64,000 nt of DNA from Ryuthela nishihirai (Eukaryota; Arthropoda; Arachnida; Araneae; Heptathelidae), in contig JAWZYU010000011.1 of NCBI GenBank assembly GCA_038380435.1, positions 87,644,501 through 87,708,500 of the forward strand. The letters are read 5' to 3'. The first letter of the stretch is position 1; each line of letters opens with the position of its first letter. Below, one piece after another: positions 1 through 9,023 of the stretch. The notes under the pieces were generated by a model. It was not told the origin of the DNA, made no database searches, and saw only the letters and a program-made list of their open reading frames with translations. The position numbers and the translations under genes were made by a program.

Positions 1-1096
1 TGTAGTTCCCACTCATCTTCCGGACTTTATCCCACACGACCTTAGAACTAGTCGTGCGGGTGATGGAAGACGTATACTTGATCCAAGATTCCTTCTGGCT
101 CTGGCGTCGGACGAAACGAGCTTTCGCCCTGGCGCGTTTGAAATTTTCAAGGTTGGGGGACGTCGGATATCTCCGAAACACCCCCCAAGCCTTGTTCTGA
201 GCCTTACGAGCTGCGGTGCATTCTAGATTCCACCACAGTTTCGGAAAGCGAGGAAACCGTGTAGAAGTTTGAGGAATCGTTGATGCAGCTGCATCCACGA
301 TACAGTCCGTTATCTCCGCTACTGCCACATTGATGGGCTCCTGGCTGACAGAGTGGTCGCCGAGCTCAGAGAGCAGCTCGAAACCACCCCAGTCAGCCCG
401 ATCGAGCCTCCACCGTGAGACGCGTGAAGGGCTGCAAGGCCCCCCACGGGAGATGGTGCACACCACGGGGAGGTGATCACTTCCATACAGGTTGTCCTCG
501 ACCTCCCATGTAAAGAGTGGAAGGATCGAGGAGGAGCAGATGGTGAGGTCAATGGCAGTGAAAGTGCGGGTTGGGGAGTGAAAGTAAGTACTGACACCGG
601 TGTTCAACAGGGAGAGAGAAGGATCCAGGAGCCACTGCTCCAGGACCCCGCCCCTCCCATTGGTGTCAGCACTGCCCCAAAGTGGACTGTGTCCGTTGAG
701 GTCCCCCATAATGAGGAAGGGGGACGGCAGCTGCGAGACGAGATCATCAAGGTCTTCCTGGAAGACGATGCTCCCAGGTGGAAGATGTACAGAGCAGACA
801 GTCAGTGAGAACCCCACGAAGAGACGGATGGCTACCGCCTCTAAGTTGGTAGTGAGGGGTACGACCTGGAATGGAGAATGGTTGCTCACGAGGATGGCGA
901 CACCCCCGCGAGCTGGACCATCTCCATCCCGGTCCCGGCGAACTAGTGAAAAGTGCCGGATCGTGGGATCTGTGACTGGCTGCAAGTATGTCTCCTGCAG
1001 GCACACACAGATGGGCTGGTGTGCCTGAAGGAGGGCCTTGATGTCGTCAAGATTCCTCTGGAATCCACGACAATTCCATTGTAGGAGTGTGGCCAT
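1..1096 (-). CDS. LINE ORF2, N-terminal endonuclease (partial, open to the edge)
   Basis: An exonuclease-endonuclease-phosphatase domain of a LINE ORF2, which nicks target DNA to prime reverse transcription. The frame is open for 365 codons from ATG 1096-1094 to the window edge with no stop. Visible motifs are NCRG near residue 8, the catalytic LQET (Glu35), GDLNGHSPLWG (131-141) and SDHLPV (206-211), the usual Asp/Asn and Asp-His active-site blocks. The ATG follows the ORF1 stop after a single base (TGA-G-ATG), so reinitiation after ORF1 is plausible. The reverse transcriptase domain is outside the window. Other long frames on either strand here are shadows of this one. Confidence 0.9.
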   Translation of the reverse strand, partial: MATLLQWNCRGFQRNLDDIKALLQAHQPICVCLQETYLQPVTDPTIRHFSLVRRDRDGDGPARGGVAILVSNHSPFQVVPLTTNLEAVAIRLFVGFSLTVCSVHLPPGSIVFQEDLDDLVSQLPSPFLIMGDLNGHSPLWGSADTNGRGGVLEQWLLDPSLSLLNTGVSTYFHSPTRTFTAIDLTICSSSILPLFTWEVEDNLYGSDHLPVVCTISRGGPCSPSRVSRWRLDRADWGGFELLSELGDHSVSQEPINVAVAEITDCIVDAAASTIPQTSTRFPRFPKLWWNLECTAARKAQNKAWGVFRRYPTSPNLENFKRARAKARFVRRQSQKESWIKYTSSITRTTSSKVVWDKVRKMSGNY

Positions 1097-1097
1097 C

Positions 1098-2368
1098 TCA
1101 GGACTTAGAAGAGTGGGCGGACGACGAATTCCTATTCAACTTCACCGCCGCAGAGGACGGTTTAGTGAATAGGGGGCGGTCGGTATCCATGTCCTCGGAA
1201 TCGTCCGAGGGGCATGGATCAGTGACCGCCCTTTGAAGTGCAGTGATTTTCTTTTTGGGCCCCGGTGGGGGCCCCTTAGGTTTTGAAGGTCTTGCTGTCT
1301 GAGGACGGGGAGGAGGAGGCCTTCCGGTGGAGGTGGAAGGCTGAGTTGCAGGAATGGAAACCGGGGTTGATGTCGAAGTCGACACCACCCTCGGTCTCGC
1401 CTGCGTGAGGAGGTACTTCGCAGCTGGCGAGAAAGACTCAGTAGGTGGTACACTGATGTCAGTCTGCACCGCAACCGAAGTCATTGGAACGATGGGCTTT
1501 CCAATGACTGCACTGGCATAGGAAACCTTGCCAGGTGGGGTGGGCGGTGCAGCCAGCTTTCTCGCTTCAGCATACGAGATGTTGTTCACGACTTTGAGGC
1601 GTTGTACCTCCTTTTCCTCCTTCCACTTCGGACAGTCACGGGAGTACGCCGGATGTTCGCCACTACAGTTCACACAGCATGCCTTTTCTGCTGTGCAGTC
1701 AGGATCGAGATGATCCTTACTGCCACAGCGAGCACAGGTGGGCTTGCCCCTGCATGCTGTGCGGGCATGACCGTATATCTGACACTGAAAACAGTGCAGA
1801 GGTTTTGGGATATACGGCCGAACCTCACAATGTAAGTAACCTGCCTTGATGGAAGAAGGCAGGCGTGGCGTGTTAAATGTCACAATCAACACCCTGGTGG
1901 GTGTCAATTTCCCATCACGGCGTGTCGAAACCCGGTGGACCGCTGTTACTCCTTGAGATGCGAGCTCCGAGAGGATTTCCTCCTCAGTGACTTTGAGGAG
2001 GCCCCACTCGGTGATCACACCCCGAGAGGAATTCAAAGTTTTATGGGGAGTGACTTCGACAGCCCCCCACCAATATCTTTTACTTTCAGGAGCAGTTCGG
2101 AGTGTTTTGAACAAGCGGTCTCAACCTGCAAGTCGCCAGATCGTAAGCGCTTGACAGATTTCGGCTCTCCCGCAAGACCTTTTAAACCTTTGCTGACGAA
2201 AAAAGGGGACATGTCCCCAAGCACCTGATCACCCATGGAGTGGATGATCAAGAACTTTGGGAACGAAGACACAGACACAGAAGACGATGGCAGAGATAAC
2301 GGAGACAAGGACGAAGACGGGGGGTTCATGTCGAGCCCTCTTGTTGGCGGTGATCGCATTTTCATCAT
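1098..2368 (-). pseudogene. LINE ORF1, gag-like zinc-knuckle protein with one frameshift
   Basis: RNA-binding nucleocapsid-like ORF1. The main frame (2114-1098, 338 codons) has three CCHC-type knuckles: C108-x2-C111-x4-H116-x4-C121, C127-x2-C130-x4-H135-x4-C140 and C147-x2-C150-x3-H154-x6-C161. A basic, proline-rich tail follows (GPPPGPKKK). The N-terminal part lies in another frame (2368 down to about 2070) and contains the gag-like string FVSKGLKGLAGEPKS. The two halves join at a run of six C on the plus strand (2063-2068), so a one-base indel there probably split the ORF. It is otherwise intact. It ends with TGA one base before the ORF2 start. Confidence 0.85.
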
Positions 2369-3066
2369 TCACTCGCATGTTTGGTTTTGTGTGGTTCAGT
2401 GCCCGCTGTCCCCACCCTCCACGGAGCCCAACAAGGGGACACCCAGTCGGGCGCCAGGGCTACGCAGGCACTATACCCACACAGACAGTGAGCCAAGCCC
2501 TCACAAATAAATAGAAGGAAAATAAAAAGAGAAATGTGCAGAACAAAAACGTTCTACACAAATGAAACAAAGCGTAAAATAACAAAATTGTGAATGGCCA
2601 AACTGGCCTCACAAAGAAAGGATAACTACAAAAGGAAAAGAAGTTGTGAGGAAACTTGTAAACCTGTACCCGGACCGTGGGCAAGGTTACTCACCGCTCT
2701 GCACGGTTGACCCTAGCAGGACCTGCCCACCAGCCGATTGCTCCTGGGGGGGCCACCCCAGGAGCTCCCGTTTACCGGAAGCAGAGGCCAAAGCAGTGTA
2801 TAGCAGAGGCCCCGGAATCCGCTGCCCAGCCCCGCGACGGACAGGCTCCCCAATGGCAAGACGGCCAATGGGGACTACGCCAGTCATGAGCTGAGGAGAG
2901 AAGACGGGGACCCCCGAGCAACTACCAGGATCCTCCTTTCCCGGGACACGGGTCTCCGCGCACGGCAAACACGCGGGCGAGCGTTTAGGACCCTGCGAAG
3001 GTAGCCGAGCCAGCGGAACCTTCACAGGGTGGTCCCCCTCACCGCGTACAGGCGCTCACACCGAGG
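2369..3066 (-). other. LINE 5' leader (GC-rich)
   Basis: Between ORF1 and the PolB fragment there is no credible gene. About 2640-3066 is clearly more GC-rich than the rest of the window, as expected for an internal promoter and leader of a Jockey-type LINE. The short frames here have no recognisable domain. The exact 5' end (about 3060-3068) is set only by where PolB homology begins. Confidence 0.55.
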
Positions 3067-3738
3067 GGGAATTCGTCATGGGGAAAACATGCGCAGAACA
3101 TGAGTCAAACCCAGACTACCATCGTGAGCTGTCCTGTCAAGTACATGGAGCTCTTGACGGACACCTCACTGGTTGTGACTGACATCACTGTCATCAGTGA
3201 TCAGGCCGTGTTAGTCGCACACAAGCCCGCGAAGTCTGCTACTCCTCCAAACACCCATGGAAGCCTGATTCTCGCTGCAATGGTGACGAGTCATGCCCGA
3301 CTTAAACTGTACGAGCTTCTGTCAAAATTAGGAGCTCGTGCACTGTATTCAGTGATCTATACGACGTCTCCCGCCAATACCTACACCCCTACACAAAACC
3401 CATTTCTCGGAGGTCTCGTCGATGAAATTACATCGAAATATGGAAGTGATGTACATATCACTGATTATGTCAGCTCTGGAGCTAAAAGTTATGCCCTCCG
3501 TCTGAGTAATGGCGACGAGATTCTGCGTGCCAAAGGCGTATCTTTCACGAAGAAAAACCGTGAAAAGTATAATTTTGAACTGCTAAAATCCATGGTTTTA
3601 GGATAGTCCCCCTCCAATGAGACCTTCGATGTCCCTTTCAACCTGGTTCATAATAAAGTGGATGGGTCACTTACGAATAAGCCCATGGTAAAAAGGTTCA
3701 AGGCCAACCTTGATAAGCATTATCACAGCTCAGGTTAA
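3067..3738 (+). pseudogene. Polinton/adintovirus-type protein-primed DNA polymerase B, C-terminal fragment
   Basis: Fragment of a viral/organellar family B DNA polymerase that would copy the element. Homology starts upstream of the first ATG (3100) at a motif B-like NSSWGK, then MSQTQT, ELLTD, and the strong block SHARLKLYELLSKLG. Three things show it is dead. It is cut at the 5' side by the LINE. The motif C region reads ALYSVIY, so the residues that normally carry the catalytic aspartates are absent between 3348 and 3349 with the frame kept. A TAG at 3604-3606 interrupts a frame that then stays open for about 44 more codons to TAA 3738. It belongs with the minus-strand integrase and other genes at 5-8 kb. 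Confidence 0.8.
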
Positions 3739-3749
3739 ACTGTTACTGT

Positions 3750-3940
3750 AAATAAAAAAAAATAAATAAATACCCCCTCAAGCAGCTGCTTGCCACAGAG
3801 GTCTGACAGGAGCCTGTCAGTTTATATGCCATAGTAGAAGGTCTGAGAGGATGGCAGGCCCTCAGCAGAAAAACGACAATAACAGCCATACCTTACCCGG
3901 GGCTCAAACCCTATGGGTATAATGACCTGGGATTGGATAA
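3750..3940 (-). repeat. SINE family 1, tRNA-derived copy
   Basis: Reverse-strand copy of the SINE whose best copies are at 42.5-42.95 kb. The 3' end gives CCCCTCAAGCAGCTGCTTG on the plus strand, followed by the body with GTCTGACAGGAGCCTGTCAG. The tRNA head near 3900-3940 is diverged. It inserted just after the PolB stop. Confidence 0.8.
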
Positions 3941-3969
3941 CCTTATTCAGCTCATGGATGAGTAAATAC

Positions 3970-4185
3970 AGTTTTTATTTCATTGTACATAGTGACTCTT
4001 AATTTATTATTTCAATGTTCATAGTAATTCTTAATTTATTATTTCAATGTACATAGTGGATCACACATATTTCAATGTTCATAGTGATTCTTAATTTATT
4101 ATTTCAATGTCCTTAGTGGACCTTATTTTATTATTTCAATGTCCTTAGTGGACCTTAATCTATTATTTCAGTATCTGTAGTGGAT
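3970..4185. repeat. AT-rich tandem repeat, about 35-55 bp units
   Basis: At least five imperfect copies of a unit built from TTATTATTTCAATGT followed by a variable TCATAGTG, ACATAGTG or CCTTAGTGGACC. It lies in the gap between the convergent Polinton PolB and integrase genes. Confidence 0.75.
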
Positions 4186-5040
4186 CTCATGTATTCGTAG
4201 CGGATCTTAAAATTTTTTATACTGCTAAATATATCCGTAATGTCCCTTATAACACACAGCGTCATCGGCAGCTTTTGAAATTTGTATTTTTTTATACTGA
4301 TCTTATATGTGTATTTTTATACTGCTAAACATTTTTGAATTTTGTTAGCAACATCATTGCCTTTGAAATCTGTTAAATATTACCGTAGTGGTTTTATACT
4401 GCTAAATATTTCCGCAATGGATCTTATTTGAAATTGTCATATGAATTATCACCACTGTCTGTTTTATAATTGTAACTGTTAATATTTTTAATAAAAAAAG
4501 ATTTAAAAAAAATCAGTCCCTTTATTTCCTAACAGTAAACGATATCTATGTGGGAGGGGAATAATTTAAAAGTAAGAGGGGCCTCGACTTTGTTTTTACT
4601 GGAGTTCTAAAGATGAAGTATTGTCAGCACAATGAACTACAGCAGCGCGACTTAGGGAGAGCGTTCCTTCAGTGTGCAGCGCCCATCAGTTGCAGTGCGA
4701 CGGCGATATTTCTGTCATGCCCGCTACAGAAACTCAATGAAGCGACACTCCCTAACTTGTTCTTCAGCAGCATGTTGATTGGCTCTCCTCTGTGCGCTCT
4801 CTGCATGCACTAACGCCCCCTATTGCACTTTCGGTTTCGAGCTGTCAGCGGAAGTCAGCGAGCGTATTCACTAGCGCCATCTAGTGGTGCTGTAAAAAAC
4901 TAAATCACTGAAAGAATGAACAATAGGCGTATACCAGTTTTAATTTCTTTTATTGGATATGACAAATTTTTAATACATTGTTTTTATCACAAATTTTTAA
5001 TACATGGTTTTTTTTCTTTCTTTTTTTTAAATACAGAATT
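4186..5040. other. Non-coding gap between convergent Polinton genes
   Basis: AT-rich to about 4510, then a more mixed segment to 4900 and a T-rich tail. The one small frame (4613-4813) has no recognisable domain and is not called. Confidence 0.5.
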
Positions 5041-5665
5041 TTAATACAGTCGAACCCAGACAGCATCCTCATTGTTTAAGGTCATGTCCTTGGGAGCCAT
5101 ATCGTATGCACTATGAACTGTGGCATTGTATCCTCGTAAAAACACGTTACAGCACATCCAAGTACCGGTAGGTGTTATTGCGTGTATAATATCTTCCCAG
5201 TCTCTCGCGTAGAGTGCAATTCCATCTCTCAACCAAAGCGGGTTTTTTTGTCAGAGTAGGTGATGAAGAACTGAATACCTTTCTTTTTCAGGAATTTCTG
5301 GAATACTCTGTTGGTGAATTCAGTACCTTGATCCGTATTAAATTTCATGGGAGATCGCCCCTTGAAAAGGATTTTTTTGAAAGCCGACACCATTTCTTTC
5401 CCTGTTTTTGCCTTTATAGGCACCATCCACCCATACCTTTAGAACACATCGATGACCGTTAATATGTAGTGATAACCGTCATTGAAGCGAGTTAGATTTT
5501 TTACAACTATGAGATCGGCTTGCCATTGCTCGTCTAAACCTGTGCTGTAAACTTTGTTACGGGGGAAGTTTCTGCAAGCAGGTTTATGTAACGTGTAGGT
5601 AGGTTGCTTTTCTAACCACTCTCAGACGAGTTTGAGTGGCAGCCCTGTATTCAGAGCTAACTTTT
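5041..5665 (-). pseudogene. Polinton-type retroviral-like integrase, broken
   Basis: Remains of an rve-family DDE integrase that would insert the element with a 6-bp target duplication. Blocks in order on the minus strand are HKPACRNFPRNK, the first catalytic region DEQWQADL, NDGYHYILTVIDVF, KFNTDQGTEF (second Asp), then in a shifted frame an ERWNCTLRERL block with the expected Glu. It ends with YNATVHSAYDMAPKDMTLNN, characteristic of Polinton integrases. The gene carries at least two in-frame stops (a TGA after PLKLV and a TAA after VIDVF) and two frameshifts, so it is inactive. It lies 3' of the membrane-protein gene on the same strand. Confidence 0.85.
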
Positions 5666-6031
5666 TTACACTACCGAATCCTCTTTCAGGGTCGAAATAA
5701 TGGGATTCCAAAGTTTTGTTTTCTTCTTCACCCAGACGTCGTATTCCACCAGGTTTTGCCATTGGTGTAACAAAAGTGTAACACCTGTAACTGTAGGGAT
5801 GTCTCCTATAAACTGTATGATGTCCATTGTTAAGTTACACACGCGAATTTTGTATTCACCGTCTAAGGCTTTTGACTCTACACACTGAATATTTTTACTA
5901 GGAGCCACAAGTTCTAATACAAGCACCACTATCGTTAACACGGTTACGATTACACTACCGGCACTAGCTAACACCTTCTTTCTCCTATCCATACTAAGAC
6001 TAAATGAAACAGGTTTAAAAGACAGACACAT
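5666..6031 (-). CDS. Small membrane protein of the older Polinton (unknown)
   Basis: A 121-codon open frame between the integrase remains and the PC4-like gene, same strand. It has a basic start (an internal ATG gives MDRRKK) followed by one strong hydrophobic segment, about residues 21-44 (VIVTVLTIVVLVLELVA), then a hydrophilic domain with two cysteines. This suggests a single-pass membrane protein. Many Polintons and adintoviruses carry short membrane or minor virion proteins, but I cannot match this one to a family. It is intact, unlike its neighbour. Confidence 0.5.
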   Translation of the reverse strand: MCLSFKPVSFSLSMDRRKKVLASAGSVIVTVLTIVVLVLELVAPSKNIQCVESKALDGEYKIRVCNLTMDIIQFIGDIPTVTGVTLLLHQWQNLVEYDVWVKKKTKLWNPIISTLKEDSVV

Positions 6032-6045
6032 TATATAGATTGCAA

Positions 6046-6822
6046 TTATTTATTTAATTTATACATTTCATTTTTTGCCTCGTCGACAATAGTATTATAT
6101 TTCAGAGTACACACAAATCCAGAATCTACAAAATTCAACAGACCTCGTTTCCAGACCGTATCCACAAACGCTTGTGCAGAGGCATTAATGTCCAAGTCAC
6201 CAGACCACCCTATGATGGTCAGTATTTTTTCTTCGGGTTGTAGTCCATCTAATGGGATCAGACGTGTTAGTTCTTGCTGAAAAATATTCACCAGCAGCTG
6301 ATGTACACACTCGGGGCCACCGAAAACAGGCCCCAACAGGAAAGGTCGAACTGATTCACAATGTTCTATAATGGCACTGTGGAGATGGTGATCTTTGGGA
6401 GTTTCACACACGTTATGTATGACACGTATCACTTCGTCTACATGGATAGCCAGCATAAACCACTGCAACGCGTTTAGAGTTATACTGCGACTCACAACAT
6501 GGAACTGTAGAGTTCTTTGGTCAGCTGATTCTTTGATGAAGTCGACACAGCATTCACTACCTACGTTGCGGTACATGTAGACACGTAAACCAGGCATCAC
6601 GTACCATGTCTGTTGATCGGGACCGATTTTCACTTGGTCCTCTATTTGGGACACTGTGGCACACAAAGCCTCCCATTCAGGTATGAAGATGGTGACCCCC
6701 ACAGGTGAAGGGTAGATGAGTTCACCATTTTCATATTTCTTGTAGCGACGTAAGTGCACAGAAAACTTATTTTTGAACAGCGAAGGGCACAACATAAACA
6801 TCTTCACCGAGACACCACGCAT
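6046..6822 (-). CDS. Tandem PC4-like (p15 coactivator fold) protein of the older Polinton
   Basis: An intact 258-codon frame. Residues 14-64 resemble the PC4/p15 single-strand DNA-binding domain: FKNKFSVHLRRYKKYENGEL, then VGVTIFIPEWEAL with the conserved Trp at 50 and SQIEDQV. Residues 73-136 repeat the pattern more weakly, with a strand-rich LRVYMYR, then SITLNALQWFML (Trp121) and VDEVIRVI. The C-terminal half is unassigned and ends in a charged helix. PC4 domains bind single-stranded DNA and act in transcription or replication; here that role is inference. A second protein with the same two-domain layout is at 21369-22193 in the other Polinton-like element. It starts at the first ATG and is separated by 14 bases from the next gene. 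Confidence 0.65.
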   Translation of the reverse strand: MRGVSVKMFMLCPSLFKNKFSVHLRRYKKYENGELIYPSPVGVTIFIPEWEALCATVSQIEDQVKIGPDQQTWYVMPGLRVYMYRNVGSECCVDFIKESADQRTLQFHVVSRSITLNALQWFMLAIHVDEVIRVIHNVCETPKDHHLHSAIIEHCESVRPFLLGPVFGGPECVHQLLVNIFQQELTRLIPLDGLQPEEKILTIIGWSGDLDINASAQAFVDTVWKRGLLNFVDSGFVCTLKYNTIVDEAKNEMYKLNK

Positions 6823-6985
6823 CTGAATTGCTAGCCTGCATCATGAACAATAACGCACTCGACGGTCGCCACCTATTTAACGTGGGAAAGCAGCGCCCTC
6901 TGGAAGCAGGAACGATAATTATGCAGATAATATGATTGTCCAATAAGCGAACACCTGGTGATGCAACACTTGTTGTAACATGTTC

Positions 6986-7501
6986 TCAATACTTGAGACG
7001 TCGATCAATCCATCCAAAAAAAGCAGCTGTTTTGGCTAAAGAGCAGTGGACTCCCTCTCCTGCGTGATATCCACACTCGAAATCAGAAACTTTTGGGAGC
7101 TCACAATATTTGGGACATCCGTAAAGTTCAAGATTAACACTGGGAAGATTTGATTTCTCCAAGAGAATTCTTTCCACGCTGCCTCCTTTGTAACCCACCA
7201 CAGTAGCTTCTTCAGTACATGTAAGTTTGTAAGCATATTTCACGATGTTAGGAACGTGATCTAACGTCCACACCTTTTTGCTAGGTAGAGGATGAAAGGG
7301 TAGGTCTAACACATATTTAGACATGTAGTTGACTGTCTTCCTGTCCTTTATTGACAAAGCTTGGTAATGTCGAAGATTGAACCGATAGACACCGCATTTC
7401 CCGTTCCGAGTTGCATATCCAAGTTCATGCACTAGGAAATGACCGTTTACATGAAACCCGTCGAGATCTAGAACCATACAGATATTTTGCATGTTCCACA
7501 A
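6986..7501 (-). CDS. DEDDh exonuclease-like protein of the older Polinton
   Basis: An intact 171-codon frame. Near the start it has VLDLDGFHVNG (Asp12, Asp14), which resembles the first exonuclease motif of RNase H-fold 3'-5' exonucleases. In the middle it has VVGYKGGSVERILLEK (102-116), a common KG-x-x-E pattern in a group of TE-borne exonuclease-like proteins. At the C-terminus there is a Cys/His cluster, CGYH (143-146) and VHCSLAKTAAFFGWI, where the HC and the following helix could be the last motif. It is on the same strand as, and just upstream of, the PC4-like gene. The fold call is inference from motif order; catalytic activity is uncertain. Confidence 0.5.
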   Translation of the reverse strand: MWNMQNICMVLDLDGFHVNGHFLVHELGYATRNGKCGVYRFNLRHYQALSIKDRKTVNYMSKYVLDLPFHPLPSKKVWTLDHVPNIVKYAYKLTCTEEATVVGYKGGSVERILLEKSNLPSVNLELYGCPKYCELPKVSDFECGYHAGEGVHCSLAKTAAFFGWIDRRLKY

Positions 7502-7636
7502 CCTCTCTGAAATTCACCCTAATGCAAAAACTGTTGGTTGAAGGCAAATGCTTGGCGACTTCACACAAGCACGACTAGAGACGTCTCTGACGTTTACGTC
7601 TCAGGGCCTGAACGACATTCTGCGGTAGACCAGGGG

Positions 7637-7897
7637 TCAGGTTTCAGGCGGTTTCATAACCAAAGGTCGTCGTAGTCTTGTACGTGGTGGTGATGTGTCA
7701 TCGTCCACAAGAACGTCCTGGAGCATAGGACCACTAGGTCCAGGGCGTAGCTCCATTCTAACAGACTGCTCCAGGGGGGGGTGGCACAACCACAGGTCGA
7801 CGTAACAACCGTCGGAGATGTGTCCTAAAGTGTTGAGGGTCGCTCTCGTAGCCGGAATCCTCGTCACTCTTCCAAAAACCAAAATCCATGGTGACAA
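7637..7897 (-). CDS. Hypothetical basic protein, older Polinton
   Basis: An 86-codon frame, same strand and spacing style as the exonuclease-like gene. It is rich in Arg and Pro, with an acidic DVLVDDDTSPP stretch followed by RTRLRRP. No family is recognised. It could be a small nucleic-acid-binding or virion protein, or a chance frame. Confidence 0.3.
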   Translation of the reverse strand: MSPWILVFGRVTRIPATRATLNTLGHISDGCYVDLWLCHPPLEQSVRMELRPGPSGPMLQDVLVDDDTSPPRTRLRRPLVMKPPET

Positions 7898-8124
7898 CTA
7901 TAACACGTAGCTCTGAAGAAACTTGAAATATTAGACCTTTTCAGTCTGTTATATACAGCCAGAACCGCGACCTTTACACATCCACTAACTGATAAACACT
8001 TGTGAAAGATATATATCAACAGCACTTCTGCGCATGACCGTGACCTTGGGGGCTTTTCAAGGTCTTTGGAAAATTATGACTAAAATCGAGGGTTTTCCTA
8101 AAAATAGTACTCATTATATATATA

Positions 8125-8457
8125 CTAGATGGCGCCAGGGGCTTTTAATAAAGGGGGAACTTTTAATAAAGAGGGAATTAAATATGAAATATGAATTATG
8201 AATATTAATAAGATGCACAACCGGGTGGTGGTGCCATATCCCATGACAGTTGTGACATGGGGGGCAAAGTCCAAAGTGGCCTCGCACTTATGGCAGGTGA
8301 CGTAATAGGGGGGAAAGCATTGTGCAAAGGGGGATCCGTAAACTGCGAGAGTTTTTGGTTCTAGATGCTTATGAAGTATCTTGGGTATTAGGTGGTTCAA
8401 CTTTGTAAATAACGAAGAGGTTAGGTAAAGTAGTCGGCAACCTTCTCTGAGCTGCAA
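8125..8457 (-). CDS. Hypothetical protein with one CxxC (doubtful)
   Basis: A 110-codon frame on the same strand as the Polinton genes. It contains one CHKCEATLDFAPH cluster and a hydrophobic C-terminal stretch. Its 5' end abuts a LINE tail, and two near-identical CTTTTAATAAAG stretches sit under its 3' end. It may be a real gene remnant of the Polinton or chance. No family is recognised. Confidence 0.2.
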   Translation of the reverse strand: MQLREGCRLLYLTSSLFTKLNHLIPKILHKHLEPKTLAVYGSPFAQCFPPYYVTCHKCEATLDFAPHVTTVMGYGTTTRLCILLIFIIHISYLIPSLLKVPPLLKAPGAI

Positions 8458-8735
8458 ATTGTGCAGAGAGACTCCGTTGGTTTGGCCATGTTGCCCATAT
8501 GGATAATTATAGATTGGTGAATAGGGTTATGAACAGTGTGCCTAAAGGCCTCAGAAAGAGGGGGTGACCTAGGATGCGGTGAGCAGACAATATCAAACAG
8601 GACCTTGTTAGGTAATCTGTGGAGTTGCAGCAGATATAGCTCAGGACAGATATACTTGAAGAACTAAATTGCGCAGTGTGGTGGGATCTCCGTAGCCCAT
8701 GGCTGCTTGAGGATGATGATGATGATGATGATGAG
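8455..8735 (+). mobile_element. 5'-truncated LINE tail (same family as 61.5-64 kb) with (GAT)n end
   Basis: The plus strand encodes the decayed C-terminus also seen at 61857-61546 (-): RLRWFGHVAHMDNYRLVN-like, VPKGL and a QDLVR block. It ends in GCTTGAGGATGATGATGATG, a trinucleotide repeat at 8711-8734. The same GAGGATGATGATGA end is seen at 61517-61540, so the repeat marks the LINE 3' end. Confidence 0.85.
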
Positions 8736-8955
8736 AAAATATCCCCTCAAACAGCTGCTTGCTAGAGAGGTCTGACAAGAGCCTGCCAGTATAATTCGCA
8801 ATGGAGAAGGTCTATGAGAAAGGTGAGATATCTGCAGAAAGACAACATAAGAAAGAAAAAAAATCCAGTGTTCTCTTCAGGATTGAAGCCAGGTTTCTAA
8901 GATCAGTCGTCCGGCAAGCTATTCTCTGGATAACCAAGATGACGAGGAGCAATTG
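8736..8955 (-). repeat. SINE family 1, diverged copy
   Basis: Begins directly at the LINE (GAT)n tail with CCCCTCAAACAGCTGCTTG, then GTCTGACAAGAGCCTGCCAG. The tRNA head (about 8880-8955) is strongly diverged. Confidence 0.75.
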
Positions 8956-9023
8956 GCTCCTTAAAAAAATTCGTTAATGAGTGGAAGATTGCACTGCCCT
9001 TTTTCGTTATTGGACTATATATA

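Larger units (their letters stand above)
1..3066 (-). mobile_element. Jockey/I-like LINE, 5' part, runs off the left edge
   Basis: Non-LTR retrotransposon read on the minus strand. In order it has a GC-rich leader (about 3066-2369), ORF1 with three zinc knuckles, and ORF2 beginning with an AP-type endonuclease; the reverse transcriptase would lie beyond the window. The 5' boundary near 3066 is inferred because Polinton PolB homology starts there in the opposite orientation, so this copy inserted into the polymerase gene. Codons in ORF2 are unbroken, which suggests a fairly young copy. The clade is inferred from the knuckle pattern and endonuclease style. Confidence 0.85.

Noticed and set aside
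473..1028. Plus-strand frames over the LINE ORF2
   Set aside because: Antisense shadows of the fully open endonuclease frame on the minus strand.
4613..4813. 66-codon plus frame between the Polinton genes
   Set aside because: No domain, no neighbour on the same strand, and composition typical of chance frames.
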